From the NCBI RefSeq assembly GCF_004359215.1, contig NC_090624.1, positions 1,090,693 through 1,154,692 of the forward strand: DNA of 64,000 bases, given 5' to 3'. This DNA is from Bremia lactucae (lineage: Eukaryota > Oomycota > Peronosporomycetes > Peronosporales > Peronosporaceae). The position numbers and the translations under genes were made by a program. The notes beneath the pieces are model-generated. The model was not told where the DNA came from and did not search any database. It was given only the letters and a program-made list of their open reading frames with translations. The first letter of the stretch is position 1, and the number at the start of each line of letters is the position of its first letter. Positions 42,068 through 53,220 of the stretch are shown here, piece by piece.

Positions 42068-42850
42068 GGCATTGTTGGCCCCGCGTCCACGACTAGTGCC
42101 GCCGCGTCTTGGCCCCTTGTTCTCAGCTTTCTGCTTGGTCCAGCACTTGTCTATCGTGTGCCCCAGCTTCCCGCAATACGTGCAATGGTGTGGCTCACGT
42201 TTGGCACTGAACGCTTTCGCTGCGTCTTCAGTCTTCACCACTGTAGCCTTCGCACCTTGTCGCTTGATGTGCTCGTTGGTAAGCACTTTTACGACGTCCC
42301 GCGATCGTAGCTCCGCGCTGTTCATCTCCAGATTGAGCACTACATTCTCGTAGCTCTTGGGTAGACTGCGCAGCAAACAAATCGCGACGTCCTCGTCCTC
42401 CATCTTCGCGCCGATGCTACTTAGCTTCGCGCTGATGTTGAGGACATCATTGCAATGATGCAATACATTACCGCCTTCGGGCATTTCCATGCTGAACAAC
42501 TGGCGTTTCAAAAAGATACGCCCAGCCTTCTGTGACCCACCATAAAGTGTCCTGATCCGCGCCCACGCCACCCAGGCTTCTTCACACTCATCAACCACGT
42601 GATGGTAGTCCGCGTCCATATGCAAGAGCATAATTCCAAAGGCGACGTTGCTTGCCTTGACGTAGTCGTCTGAAGCCCGAGGGTCCGTGAACGTCGGTGA
42701 AACCTCGCGGTTCACGACATGCCAGACCGATTTGGTCAGGAACACGCCACGCATGTAGCGGCTCCAAGTAGCATAGTTGTCCCCATTGAATCTGTCAATG
42801 GAGACCTTGGCCGTGGAATCTTGCGAAGAGGACATGGCACTTGGGCTCAT
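42065..42850 (-). CDS. Copia K gag, intact open frame of 261 codons
   Basis: Starts [20 protein letters not shown] at the ATG inside the primer site. Contains [100 protein letters not shown] and an intact knuckle [14 protein letters not shown], then a basic Arg/Gly-rich tail SRGRGANNA. This is the best-preserved gene in the window. It would assemble the particle and bind element RNA. Length and layout match Copia gag with a UBN2-type capsid. It ends at TAA, after which pol continues in the same frame. Confidence 0.93.
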   Translation of the reverse strand: MSPSAMSSSQDSTAKVSIDRFNGDNYATWSRYMRGVFLTKSVWHVVNREVSPTFTDPRASDDYVKASNVAFGIMLLHMDADYHHVVDECEEAWVAWARIRTLYGGSQKAGRIFLKRQLFSMEMPEGGNVLHHCNDVLNISAKLSSIGAKMEDEDVAICLLRSLPKSYENVVLNLEMNSAELRSRDVVKVLTNEHIKRQGAKATVVKTEDAAKAFSAKREPHHCTYCGKLGHTIDKCWTKQKAENKGPRRGGTSRGRGANNA

Positions 42851-42854
42851 AACC
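42841..42854 (-). other. Primer-binding site of Copia K, overlapping gag start
   Basis: Minus strand GGTTATGAGCCCAA next to the LTR; the gag ATG is at 42850-42848. Confidence 0.85.
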
Positions 42855-43109
42855 TGTTGAAGCTTGACGAAACTTGAGAAGATAGTTGGAGTGTGTTCTT
42901 GGGCAAAGACCGAGAAGACACTTGTAGGGAAGAATGGAAATCCGAAAGTGATTGTATTATAGACTTAGTTCACTTCTTATCTAGCTACATCTAAGCCAAT
43001 CATCTACATCCTTCTAGAAGCTTCTGGAAGCTTCGAGAAGGTTCTGCCCATCGCGACTTTTCATCTTGGGCGTAATCAGCCGTGGCGTCATCATCCATGG
43101 CGTCATCAT
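42855..43109 (-). repeat. 5' LTR of Copia K, truncated at a single N
   Basis: Plus strand TGTTGAAGCTTGACGAAACT up to GCGTCATCAT, matching 38417-38670 of the 3' LTR. The remaining LTR bases are missing at the N. Confidence 0.85.
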
Positions 43110-43110
43110 N
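43110..43110. other. Single N hiding about 536 bp
   Basis: Left side matches element position 38670, right side matches 39207. The expected intervening rest of the LTR and the RNase H end (about 536 bp) is absent. Confidence 0.8.
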
Positions 43111-44164
43111 AAGACGTATCCTGATGTTGACTTGCGGTCTGAATGATCGCCAGCCCAGTCTGCGTCAGAATATCCTTGAAAGTTGATCACCCCACTCGAC
43201 CGATAACAAATTCCGTGCGACTTGGTGCCTTGCAAGTAGCGTAGAATACGCTTTACCGCAGTCCAGTGTTCTTGCTGTTGATTCTCCATAAAACGTGACA
43301 CATAACCCACAGCATACGCGATATCAGGACGCGTCGCAGTCATCAAGTGCATCAACGCCCCCGCTGCTTCTCGAAATGGAGCATCTACCTTGCTTTGGCT
43401 CTTGCTTGGTAAAAGTTGGGAGCTCAGATCGACTGGGCTGACAGTGGCCTTGCAGTCATCCATTCCGAAACGCTTGAGGATGTCGTCGATATAGCGTTGT
43501 TGACACATGGTGACACTGCCGTCTGGCTAATCAAATAGCTCAATCCCCAGTACAAACGTGCACTTGCCGCTGTCGGTCATCTCGAATCGCATCTTGAGGT
43601 CATTTTTCGCTTGCGCGATCAGGTCTGCTGAGCTGCCTGTCACCAAGACATCATCCACATAGACCAGTAGAAGAGCGCAATGACCATTTACCACCTTGAT
43701 ATATAGACATGGATCGAAAGCTGATACTTTGAATCCAATAGAGCACACGAATTCGTCGAATGTCTCATTCCACGCACGTGAAGCTTGCTTGAGACCATAA
43801 ATTGCCTTTACCAACTCGAGACAGTCAAAATCACCATCAATTTTAACACCTTCTGGGCTGATGCAAATACCTTCTCCTTCATCACACCATACAAAAATGC
43901 TGTCACAATGTCGAGGTGGTGGTGCCAGAGGCCAGTCGAAATACCTGGTAATTGCAATGACCATTCGCAATGTCACGTACTTGACAACTGGTGAGAAAGT
44001 CTCCGTATAGTCGATACCATATTTCTGTCTGAAACCTTTAGCAACCAGGCGTGCCTTGAATTTCTCGAATGATCCATCCGCTTTTCGCTTGATCTTAAAC
44101 ACCCACTTCGTACCGATGGCGCGCTGGTCATTCGGAAGTTTGGCAGCACGAAAAACACCCCGGA
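43111..44164 (-). pseudogene. Copia L RNase H (partial) and reverse transcriptase
   Basis: Collinear with K at a constant offset of 3904 bases: same TAG after GIELFD, same WPLAPPP double shift, same YVDD block. RNase H lacks its C-terminal third because of the N at 43110. Visible differences from K are few (for example R to H in the WPLAPPPRRC patch). Confidence 0.9.
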
Positions 44165-45971
44165 AGTCGCATTGATTTCAACTCAGCTTGTATCGCCTTG
44201 CGCCAATGCACTTGATGCGGACCATTGATTGCTTCTTGAAATGTTGCAGGCTCTGCCAGATCGGTTGCTTCCACCGCGTTGGCACTAGCACGCCAGAATG
44301 TCGGTGGCGTCATATTATCGTCTTGATCGCTGTTGCCCTTTTCTTCTTCATCGTTTATCATATCTCAACCATTGGATCGACTTCTCTGGTGGCGGTCGTA
44401 TGCGCTGTCTGGTGCACTTGCTTGTTCTAATCCAACGTTTTGATGACCAGCGCGCACGACATTGTTGTTGGGCCGAGATTTGCGCTTACCGGTCTGCTTG
44501 TATTCGACTTGACGCACATCATCTTCGTTGATTTCAAGAGAATCAAGGTCCGGAACGGTATCATTGAGACCTTCATTCGACGACTCCATCGAAAAACCAA
44601 AGCAAGATTCATCGAAGTGAACGTCCCGACTAATCACCACTTGCTGGGACTTAATGTCAAAAACTCGATACGCTTTGGATGTTTCTTCATACCCCATGAT
44701 AATTCCAACATGAGATTTGGCGTCCCATTTGAGGCGTTTCTCTTTCGGTGTTAGAATAAACGCTCGGCATCCCAGAACACGCATGTGTTTGACACTTGGT
44801 TTGCAGCCGTGCACGATCTCAAACGGTGTCATATGAGAAATCTTGGGCGACGGTAGTCGATTCTTTATGTAGATGGCCGTGATTGCTGCCTCAGCCCAAA
44901 AACATTTGTCCAGCTTTGCGTGGTGCAGCAAGCTACGTCCGATCGTGACGATGGTTCGGATGGCACGTTCTGCAGTTCCGTTGGTTTGATGCGCATATGG
45001 CACTGTGACCTGCTGCTCAATTCCTTCATCTTCATAGAACATCTTGAGCGAGTTGGGGAGAATTCTCGAGCTCCATCGTGGCGAACGAACTTGACCTTTT
45101 TGGAAAATTGAGCTTGGATCTTGACAATGTAATTCCGGATGCAGTTCTCGCTCTCGGACTTGGTACGTAAACAGAAACCCTTCATGCACCCACTAGCTTC
45201 GTCAACGATCAGTAGCAGGTATCTGCTACCACCAATTGAAACTTCTTCCATAGGGCCACAGATGTCGAAGTGGATCAGCTCAAACGTGTCGTAATTGCGC
45301 TTGTCACGGTTGCTTGGAAATGGTTTTTTGACCATTTTTCCTTGTTGGCAACCCAGACATATACTTGATCCACTCGAATTTGAAGACATTGAGGCATCTT
45401 TAACCATTCCACTCTTGATCATTTTTCGAAGAATTTCCAATGGTGCATGACCCATACGTGCATGTAAACTAATAGATTGGGAGCTCGTTGCGGTGTTCAC
45501 AGACACGTGTGGTGTCCGAAGCCAGTAGAGTCTATCGATGAGATCCGCTGTTGCCACAACTTGGGTCGTGTTCTTTCGTGCCACATGCATCTTGGAACCG
45601 TCAAATACAACTTGAAATTTCCCAGACTTGTTGATGTGCGGAACCGATAGAAGATTCTTGTTCATGCTTGGTACGAATAACGCATTCTTGATCTCGATCT
45701 CATATTCATCGCCGTTGGGCAACACCACCGTCTCAATGATAGTTTCTACTCCCTTGATTGCGGCCTTACGTCCATCAGCAACCGACAGCTCACCTTCATC
45801 TTGTTCATTGAGGCTTGTAAACTTCTTCTTCTTGTTGCAGATGTGATTTGTTGCACCGCTGTCAACCGCCCACATTCCGGGCATACTCATGTTGTTCGAC
45901 AATCCACATTCCATCGAAACGGCAAAGGCGATTCGATCTTGATATTCGTAGTTGTCTTCAATGCGCCATTA
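44128..45971 (-). pseudogene. Copia L protease, integrase, linker
   Basis: Protein pieces identical to K: AVDSGATNHICNKKK, CLGCQQGKMVKKPFPSN, FDICGPMEEVSIGGS, the same frameshift after DGAREF (near 45062), NGTAERAIRTIVTIG, and the same linker break. Preceded by the same in-frame TAA (45969-45971). Confidence 0.9.
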
Positions 45972-46754
45972 GGCATTGTTGGCCCCGCGTCCACGACTAG
46001 TGCCGCCGCGTCTTGGCCCCTTGTTCTCAGCTTTCTGCTTGGTCCAGCACTTGTCTATCGTGTGCCCCAGCTTCCCGCAATACGTGCAATGGTGTGGCTC
46101 ACGTTTGGCACTGAACGCTTTCGCTGCGTCTTCAGTCTTCACCACTGTAGCCTTCGCACCTTGTCGCTTGATGTGCTCGTTGGTAAGCACTTTTACGACG
46201 TCCCGCGATCGTAGCTCCGCGCTGTTCATCTCCAGATTGAGCACTACATTCTCGTAGCTCTTGGGTAGACTGCGCAGCAAACAAATCGCGACGTCCTCGT
46301 CCTCCATCTTCGCGCCGATGCTACTTAGCTTCGCGCTGATGTTGAGGACATCATTGCAATGGTGCAATACATTACCGCCTTCGGGCATTTCCATGCTGAA
46401 CAACTGGCGTTTCAAAAAGATACGCCCAGCCTTCTGAGACCCACCATAAAGTGTCTTGATCCGCGCATACGCCACCCAGGCTTCTTCACACTCATCAACC
46501 ACGTGATGGTAGTCCGCGTCCATATGCAAGAGCATAATTCCAAAGGCGACGTTGCTTGCCTTGACGTAGTCGTCTGAAGCCCGAGGGTCCGTGAACGTCG
46601 GTGAAACCTCGCGTTTCGCAACATGCCAGACCGATTTGGTCAGGAACACGCCACGCATGTAGCGGCTTCAAGTTGCATAGTTGTCCCCATTGAATCTGTC
46701 AATGGAGACATTGGCCGTGGAATCTTGCGAAGAGGACATGGCACTTGGGCTCAT
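45969..46754 (-). pseudogene. Copia L gag
   Basis: 229 codons are open from 46658 to 45969, equivalent to K gag from [13 protein letters not shown] on. The first 30 or so codons are broken by a nonsense change near 46668 (TGA on the minus strand in place of the W-S-R codons), although the MSPSAM start at the primer site is kept. Knuckle [14 protein letters not shown] intact. Differences from K cluster in this 5' part. Confidence 0.88.
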
Positions 46755-46758
46755 AACC
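46745..46758 (-). other. Primer-binding site of Copia L
   Basis: Minus strand GGTTATGAGCCCAA adjacent to the LTR and containing the gag ATG. Confidence 0.85.
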
Positions 46759-47120
46759 TGTTGAATCTTGACGAAACTTGAAAAGATAGTTGAAGTGTGT
46801 TCTTGGGCAAAGACCGATAAGACACTTGTGGGGAAGAATGGAAATCCGAAAGTGATTGTATTATAGACTTAGTTCACTTCTTATCTAGCTTCATCTAAGC
46901 CAATCATCTACATCATTCTAGAAGCTTCTGGAAGCTTCTGCCCATCGCGACTTGTCATCTGGGGCGTAATCAGCCGTAGCGTCATCATCCATGGCGTCAT
47001 CATTATGACGTCATCCTGCAATACCGATACTTACCGATATTTACTGATTGCCACTTACTGCTTCAAATATATCTTGAGCAGTTCCTCGTCCAGCACAAAG
47101 TTCGGATTGGACATTTAACA
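46759..47120 (-). repeat. 5' LTR of Copia L, 362 bp
   Basis: TGTTGAATCTTGAC to GACATTTAACA. Compared with the K LTRs it has several substitutions and a deletion of about 11 bases near 46930. The H2 host resumes at 47121. No target duplication is visible, because host sequence between reverse transcriptase and RNase H is missing. Confidence 0.85.
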
Positions 47121-47804
47121 GTGCCTTAATGTATTTGATGGTTGGTACTTGCCCGGACCTTGCTGCCGCTGTGGGAACTTTAAGTCAGTATGCTGCTGAA
47201 CCTTGACTCACCGGCAAGCACTTAAGCGTGTGTTTAGGTATTGCAAGCGGCTCCAACACATGGACTTCGATTTTTAGGATCTGGTTGCGGTGAATTAGAA
47301 GGCCTCGGATGCCGACTGGGCAGTTGACATTGAATTAAGACGAAGCACTAGTGGATACGTGTTTGTACTGAACAAAGCGTGCAATATCTGGCGAAGTAAG
47401 AACAGCGGACGGTTGCACTATCTTCGACTGAGGCTGAGTACATGGCACTATCAGAAGCTACTCAAGAGGCAGTTTGGCTTAAGGCTTTTATGCGCGAACT
47501 CGGCGAAGTCTCAAGCAATGAACCTGTGAATGTGTAGGAAGCTAATCAAGGTGCAACTGCGTTGGCCAAGAACTCCGAATTCCACAAGCGCACCAAGCAT
47601 ATCGACATTCGATACCATTTCGTTCGTGAGAAGGTTGAAGATGGTCATGTGATATTAGAGAGCTGCCCGACGCTCGAAATGTTAGCAGATTTTATGACCA
47701 AGCCGATTTCTGCAATTCAGTACAGCGCTCTACTATCGAATTAAGGCATACAACGTTCAATCGCTGTCGGGTCGAAAGGGAGCGAAGTTCAGGGAGCGTC
47801 TCGT
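47121..47804 (+). pseudogene. Copia H2 part 3: RNase H end and LTR stub
   Basis: In a broken frame: ALMYLMVGTCPDLAAAVG-like start, DADWAVDIELRRSTSGYVFV, SSTEAEYMALSEATQEAVWL, LAKNSEFHKRTKHIDIRYHF, VILESCPTLEMLADFMTKPI. Then the last pol bases and only about 20 bases of an H LTR (CGAAGTTCAGGGAGCGTCTCG) before gag of H3 begins. Confidence 0.8.
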
Positions 47805-48475
47805 TTCCATGGAAGACTCGCAGCTTCCTTTGGTGCGCTCGGCTAATAAGGCATTTGATGCATGGTCAAAACTGGAAGACCACTTCGAGAAAAAGAGCCT
47901 TATCAACAAGCTCTTTTTTCGTCGGCGTTTCCTCCCAGCCATGACGGAGGAAGGTGATGATGGGCTCCCGCATATTAACAAGCTCAAGACACTGGCGGAG
48001 CAGCTTGATGCGGTTGGCGCACAAGTCAGTGAGGACGACTTGGTGATCACGCTTCTAGGGGTCTGAGCGAGTCGTACCAGTTCCTGATTACGGCGTTGGA
48101 ATCGCGTTTACTAGGGAGCTGGTGACGTCTCGGCTGCTTCACGAGGATATGAAGCGCCAGAACCAAGGCGGCAATGGAGCTGTGGTTGGCCAGGCGTTCA
48201 TGATGAGTGACAAGAAGCGCAGTGGACGGCTAGCAAAGCAGACTGGTGCGTGCAACTACTGCGGCAAGATGTGCTATTGGATTGCGGAGTGTTCCTCGCG
48301 AATTCAAGACATCAACAGCAATTCTCGACAGCAATTCCAGCGAGCATATGTTGTGCGAGATGAAGATGCGGACGAATATCTGTTTTTTGTTGGAGAAGCT
48401 CAAGATTCATCTGTGTGGCTGATCGACTCAGGTGCGACTCAGCAGTGTCGCACTCCAAGATGTTCATGAAAAATC
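47805..48475 (+). pseudogene. Copia H3 gag (5' truncated) and protease
   Basis: SMEDSQLPLVRSANKAFDAW, EDHFEKKSLINKLFFRRRFL, HINKLKTLAEQLDAVGAQVS, a one-base deletion at LLGV (48060), TSRLLHEDMKRQNQGGNGAV, knuckle CNYCGKMCYWIAEC (here the histidine is tyrosine), DEYLFFVGEAQDSSVWLIDS (DSG intact). It lacks the start of gag, LTR and primer site. Confidence 0.85.
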
Positions 48476-49690
48476 ACAAGTAGATCGACCCGGTTTATGT
48501 CCATCTCGCGGACGACGGTGCTGTCCAAGCGATTGGTATTGGTGACATTGTGATGGCGATGACTACTCCAAGCGGCATCAGAAAGGGTTTGCTTAAGGAA
48601 GTATGGCATATTCCGAAGCTCAGTCGCAACTTGTTTTCTGTCGGACGATTCACCAAGAACGTCGCTCCACTGACTTTCGACAACAAGTGCTGCTCGATAC
48701 AGCTAAGAGGAGACGTTTAGACAACTGGCACTCGCGCTGGAAAGGGTTTGCTTCAACTAAGCATGACTTCGGTACTGGCATGCGAGCCTTAAAATTCGGC
48801 TATTTCGAAGTCGTTTCTTTGGCATCTCCGTCTTGGACATATTGATTACGGCGGACAAGACGCCATAATAAAAAAACAATCTTGCAACCGGTGCCGAAAT
48901 CTGGTCAGTCAAGAAGGGAGCTTTGCGGAGGCTGTGCGCTGAGAAATCAAACTCATGTCAAATTCCAGTCTGCCTCAACAGATCGCTCAAACTTTCTTTT
49001 GGTAGTTGTTCACAGCGACGTGTGTGGACCGGTGAGGAGTTCGCCTTTCGGCAAGATGAAGTACTTTATTACTTTCATCGATGACAAATCTCGACACTGC
49101 GCAATGTATCTTATGCGCAACAAGACCGAAGTCTATAACAAGTTTGTTCACTTTGAAAAGTTAGTGAAGAATTTGCTTGGCAAGTCCGTCAAGATGCTTT
49201 GCTGCGACACGGCGGCGAGTACAAGTCAGCTAACTCGGCCAAATTCTGCGTCGATCGCGACATTGTCCAGAAGTTTACGCTCCCGTATACTCCTGAACTC
49301 AACGTTGAAGCCGAACGGATGAATCGGACCCTTCTCGAGTATGCACGGTGCATGAATAAGCATGCTGGATTAGCCAAGGAGTGCTGGGGAGAAGCAGTTA
49401 TGACAGCTGTTTTTCTTCGTAACCGTTTGCAAATTCGTGCACAAGGCTCGCTGAAGACTCCACACGAGGAATGGATGAAGAAAAGCCGATACTTGCAAAT
49501 GTCAAGGTATTTGGCTGTCATGCGTATGTGCACGTCCCAATGGAAAAGCGCTCGAAATTGGACGTTTAAGCAAGGCTGTGCCGTTTTTTTGGAAATTCGG
49601 AGCACGAAAAGGCGTATCGCTTCGAGCAACTATCAAAAGGCCGAATTAGTGTAATTTTCGCGAGCTAAGTTTATGGAGAAGACATTCGAC
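48476..49690 (+). pseudogene. Copia H3 integrase and linker start
   Basis: LSRNLFSVGRFTKNVAPLTF, TAG after RGDV (48718), TAA at 48790-48792, LCALRNQTHVKFQ-like zinc end, [97 protein letters not shown]. Ends at a deletion junction near 49690 where it fuses to reverse transcriptase. Confidence 0.85.
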
Positions 49691-50425
49691 GTACGGAGTG
49701 GACTTTGAAGAGACATTGCCTCCTGTGGTGAAATTTACATCAATTCGGATTATTCTGAGTATAGCGGCTTAGATGGCTGTTAAGACAGCGTTTCGTAATG
49801 GTCTGCTGGATGAAGAAATCTGCATAAAGTAGCCTGAAGGTTTGGTCAGCTCCAAGTATCCAGATCATGCGTGCAAGCTCAAGCGTGCACTCTACGGCCT
49901 TAAGCTTTCTCGGATGTGCAATCAATCAATCGACGAGCTCATGCGCAAGACTAGATTTACCAAGTGCGAAATGGACCATTGCGTGTACGTTAGTCGCGAT
50001 GAAATGACCATGATACTTGTGGTGATCTACGTCGACGATCTAATTCTTGCGTACTGCAATATGGCTTTACTTGAGGCGACAAAGCGTGCTTTGAGAAAGT
50101 GGTTTAAGATGTCCGACTTAGGTGAGCTGAAGTTCTATCTCGAAATGCAAGTCGAGCGAAACGACGAGTCTGGTGATGTGTCAATGCGGTAAACCAAGTT
50201 TCTGCAGTCGATTCTTATCAAGTTCGAAGTACGACACGCAGGATTGCAAGCCTGTAAAAACGCCCACAAGACATTGAATTAAAGCTGACGAAGGCTATGT
50301 GTGAAGATGGCTACAAGCGCCACGAGACAATGAAAAACGATCCGTATCGCAGTGCTGTTGGTTGTCGGTGCCTTAATGTATTTAATGGTTGGTACTTGCC
50401 CGGACCTTGCTGCCGCTGTGGGAAC
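49691..50425 (+). pseudogene. Copia H3 reverse transcriptase
   Basis: YGVDFEETLPPVVKFTSIRI, KTAFRNGLLDEEICIK and stop, PDHACKLKRALYGLKLSRMC, NQSIDELMRKTRFTKCEMDH, VIYVDDLILAYCNMALLEAT (YVDD near 50030), LGELKFYLEMQVERNDESGD, then MCEDGYKRHETMKNDPYRSA and GALMYLMVGTCPDLAAAVG. At 50425 it fuses to gag of H4 (RKSRKAMASM). Confidence 0.85.
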
Positions 50426-51127
50426 GCGAAAGTCCCGCAAGGCGATGGCTTCGATGTGTTTTTCCATGGAAGACTCGCAGCTTCCGTTGGTGCGCTCGGC
50501 TAATAAGGCATTTGATGCATGGTCAAAACTTGAAGACCACTTCGAGAAAAAGAGCCTTGTCAACAAGCTCTTTTTTCGTCGGCGTTTCCTCACAGCCATG
50601 ACGGAGGAAGGTGATGATGGGCTCCCGCATGTCAACAAGCTCAAGACACTGGCGGGGCAGCTCGATGCGGTTGGCGCACAAGCCAGTGAGGACGACTTGG
50701 TGATCACGCTTCTAGCGGTCTGAGCGAGTCGTACCAGTTCCTGATAACGGCGTTGGAATCGCGTTTACTAGGGAGCTGGTGACGTCTCGGCTGCTTCACG
50801 ATGATATCAAGCGCCAGAACCAAGGCGGCGATGGAGCTGTGGCTGGCCAGGCGTTCATGATGAGTGACAAGAAGCGCAGTGGACGGCTAGCAAAGCAGAC
50901 TGGTGCGTGCAACTACTGCGGCAAGATGTGCTATTGGATTGCGGAGTGTTCCTCGCGAATTCAAGACATCAACAGCAATTCTCGACAGCAATTCCAGCGA
51001 GCATATGTTGTGCGAGATGAAGATGCGGACGAATATCTGTTTTATGTTGGAGAAGCTCAAGATTCATCTGTGTGGCTGATCGACTCAGGTGCGACTCAGC
51101 AGTGTCGCACTCCAAGATGTTCATGAG
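50426..51127 (+). pseudogene. Copia H4 gag (5' truncated) and protease
   Basis: RKSRKAMASMCFSMEDSQLP, EDHFEKKSLVNKLFFRRRFL, HVNKLKTLAGQLDAVGAQAS, one-base deletion at LLAV (50715), TSRLLHDDIKRQNQGGDGAV, CNYCGKMCYWIAEC, DSSVWLIDSGATQQCRTPRC. Same knuckle change as H3. Confidence 0.85.
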
Positions 51128-52190
51128 AACCACTAGAATATCGACCCGGTTTATGTCCATCTCGCGGACGACGGTGTTGTCCAAGCGATTGGTGTTGGTG
51201 ACATTGTGATGGCGATGACTACTCCAAGCGGCATCAGAAAGGGTTTTCTTAAGGAAGCATGGCATATTTCGAAGCTCAGTCGCAACTTGTTTTCTGTCGG
51301 ACGATTCACCAAGGACGTCGCTCCACTGACTTTCGACAGCAAATGCTGCTCGATACAGCTAATAGGAGACGTTTGGACAACTGGCACTCGCGCTGAAAAT
51401 GGTTTGCTTCAACTAAGCATGACTTCGGTACTGGCATGCGAGCCTTAAAATTTGGCTATTTCGAAGTCGTTTCTTTGGCATCTCCGTCTTGGACATATTG
51501 ATTACGGCGGACAAGACGCCATAATAAAAAAAACAATCTTGCAACAGATGTCGAAATCTGGTTAGTCAAGCAGGAAGCTTTGCGAAGGCTGAGAAAGCAA
51601 ACTCGTGTCAAGTTCCAGTCTGCCTCAACAGATCGCTCAAAAATCTCTTTTGGTAGTTGTTCACAGCGACGTGTGTAGACCGATGAGGACTTCCACTTTC
51701 GGTAAGATGAGGTACTTTATTACTTTCATCGATGCAAATCTCGACACTGCGCGATGTATCTTATGCACAACAAGACCGAAATCTATAACAAGTTTGTTCA
51801 CTTTGAAAAGTTTCTGAAGAATTTTCTTGGCAATTCCGTCAAGATGCTTTGCAGCGACACGGCGGCGAGTACAAGTCAGCTAAGTCGGCCAAATTCTGCG
51901 TCGATCGCGACATTGTCCAGAAGTTTACGCTCCCGTATACTCCTGAACTCAACGGTGAAGCCGAACGGATGAATCGGACCCTTATCGAGTTTGCACGGTG
52001 CATAATTAAGCATGCTGGGTTGGCCAAGTAGTGCTGGGGAGAAGCAGTTATGACAGCTGTTTTTCTTCGTAATCGTCTGCCAACTGCTTCGAACAACTAT
52101 CAAACGGCCGGATTATTGTAATTTTCGCGAGCTAAGTTTATGGAGAAGACATTCGACAGCGGGAAACACCGGCAAGAGCGCCATGTACTC
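51128..52190 (+). pseudogene. Copia H4 integrase
   Basis: GIRKGFLKEAWHISKLSRNL, FSVGRFTKDVAPLTFDSKCC, TAA at 51445-51447, [60 protein letters not shown] and stop, WGEAVMTAVFLRNRLP, then a shortened linker to FDSGKHRQ. The minus-strand element I starts at 52191. Confidence 0.85.
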
Positions 52191-53220
52191 TGCCTCCGTC
52201 GATGACAACGCCACCGTGCGCTGCTTCTTGCTCCTCCAGCTAATACATTCGTTATTTATCATGAAAGCGTATCCGCTTGTACTTCGTCGCGTCTCCACAG
52301 CACCAGCCCAATCTGCGTCTGAGTATCCTTGCAGTGTAGCGATACCATCACGTGAGAAATCAAGTCCATGCGTCGGTGTTGCTTGAAGATACCGCAACAC
52401 ACGCTTGATAGCCTGCCAATGTATTGGACAGGGATCAGCCGCAAATTGACTCAATGATCTCATTGCCACAGCAAGGTCCGGACGAGTCGCAACCATTAAG
52501 TACATGATACCTCCAATGACACTCGGTAGGGTACGTTCTTCATTGTTTCCTCATGATTGCAGCCGCCTTCACACATGTTCTTGGTCAGTCTAAGTCCAGG
52601 ATCTTGAGGCGTCTTCACGGGCTTGCTGTCACGCATACCAAACTAGGTGAAAACATACTTGAGAAACTTGGTTTGCCGCATCGTCACATTGCCAGCCGCA
52701 TGATCGCTCTTAAGTTCCACACCAAGAAAATACTCAGCTCACCGAGATCCGTCATCTCGAATCGGTCACTCAACGCACGGCTCGTTGACGTGAGAAACTC
52801 GTCGTTGCTACTTGCGATGATCAGATCGTCAACATACAAAACAACAAAGACCATGTCGCTGTCATCTCGCTTAACGTACACGCAGTGATCTGATTCACAC
52901 TTGACGAAAACCATTTTGATCATGAAGTCATCGATGGTCTGATTTCACATACGGGGTGATTGCTTTAACCCGTATAGTGACTTCTCTAGCTTGCACACGT
53001 AATCTGGACGACCAGCATCGACATATCCATCTGGCTGCGCCATGTAGATATCTTCATCTAATCCACCATTTAGGAACGCTGTTTGACATCCATCTGATGC
53101 AACTTCAGCGTATACTTGGCAGCCAAATTCAGAAGAATACGAATCGACGTACACTTGGCCACTGGCGCATATGTTTTTTTCGTAATCGACTCCATACTTC
53201 TGCAAGAATCCCTTAGCCAC
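52191..53220 (-). pseudogene. Copia I reverse transcriptase and RNase H
   Basis: From 53220: [15 protein letters not shown], a frameshifted palm with [78 protein letters not shown] (YVDD near 52835), [15 protein letters not shown]. RNase H: YLMVATRPDLAVAMRSLSQF, GYSDADWAGAVETRRSTSGY, SSTEAEYMAL, truncated at 52190 into H4. Family F type. Confidence 0.88.

Noticed and set aside
38412..47125. Target-site duplication for the K/L insertion
   Set aside because: Flanks ACCTC and GTGCC do not match, and host sequence between them is missing.
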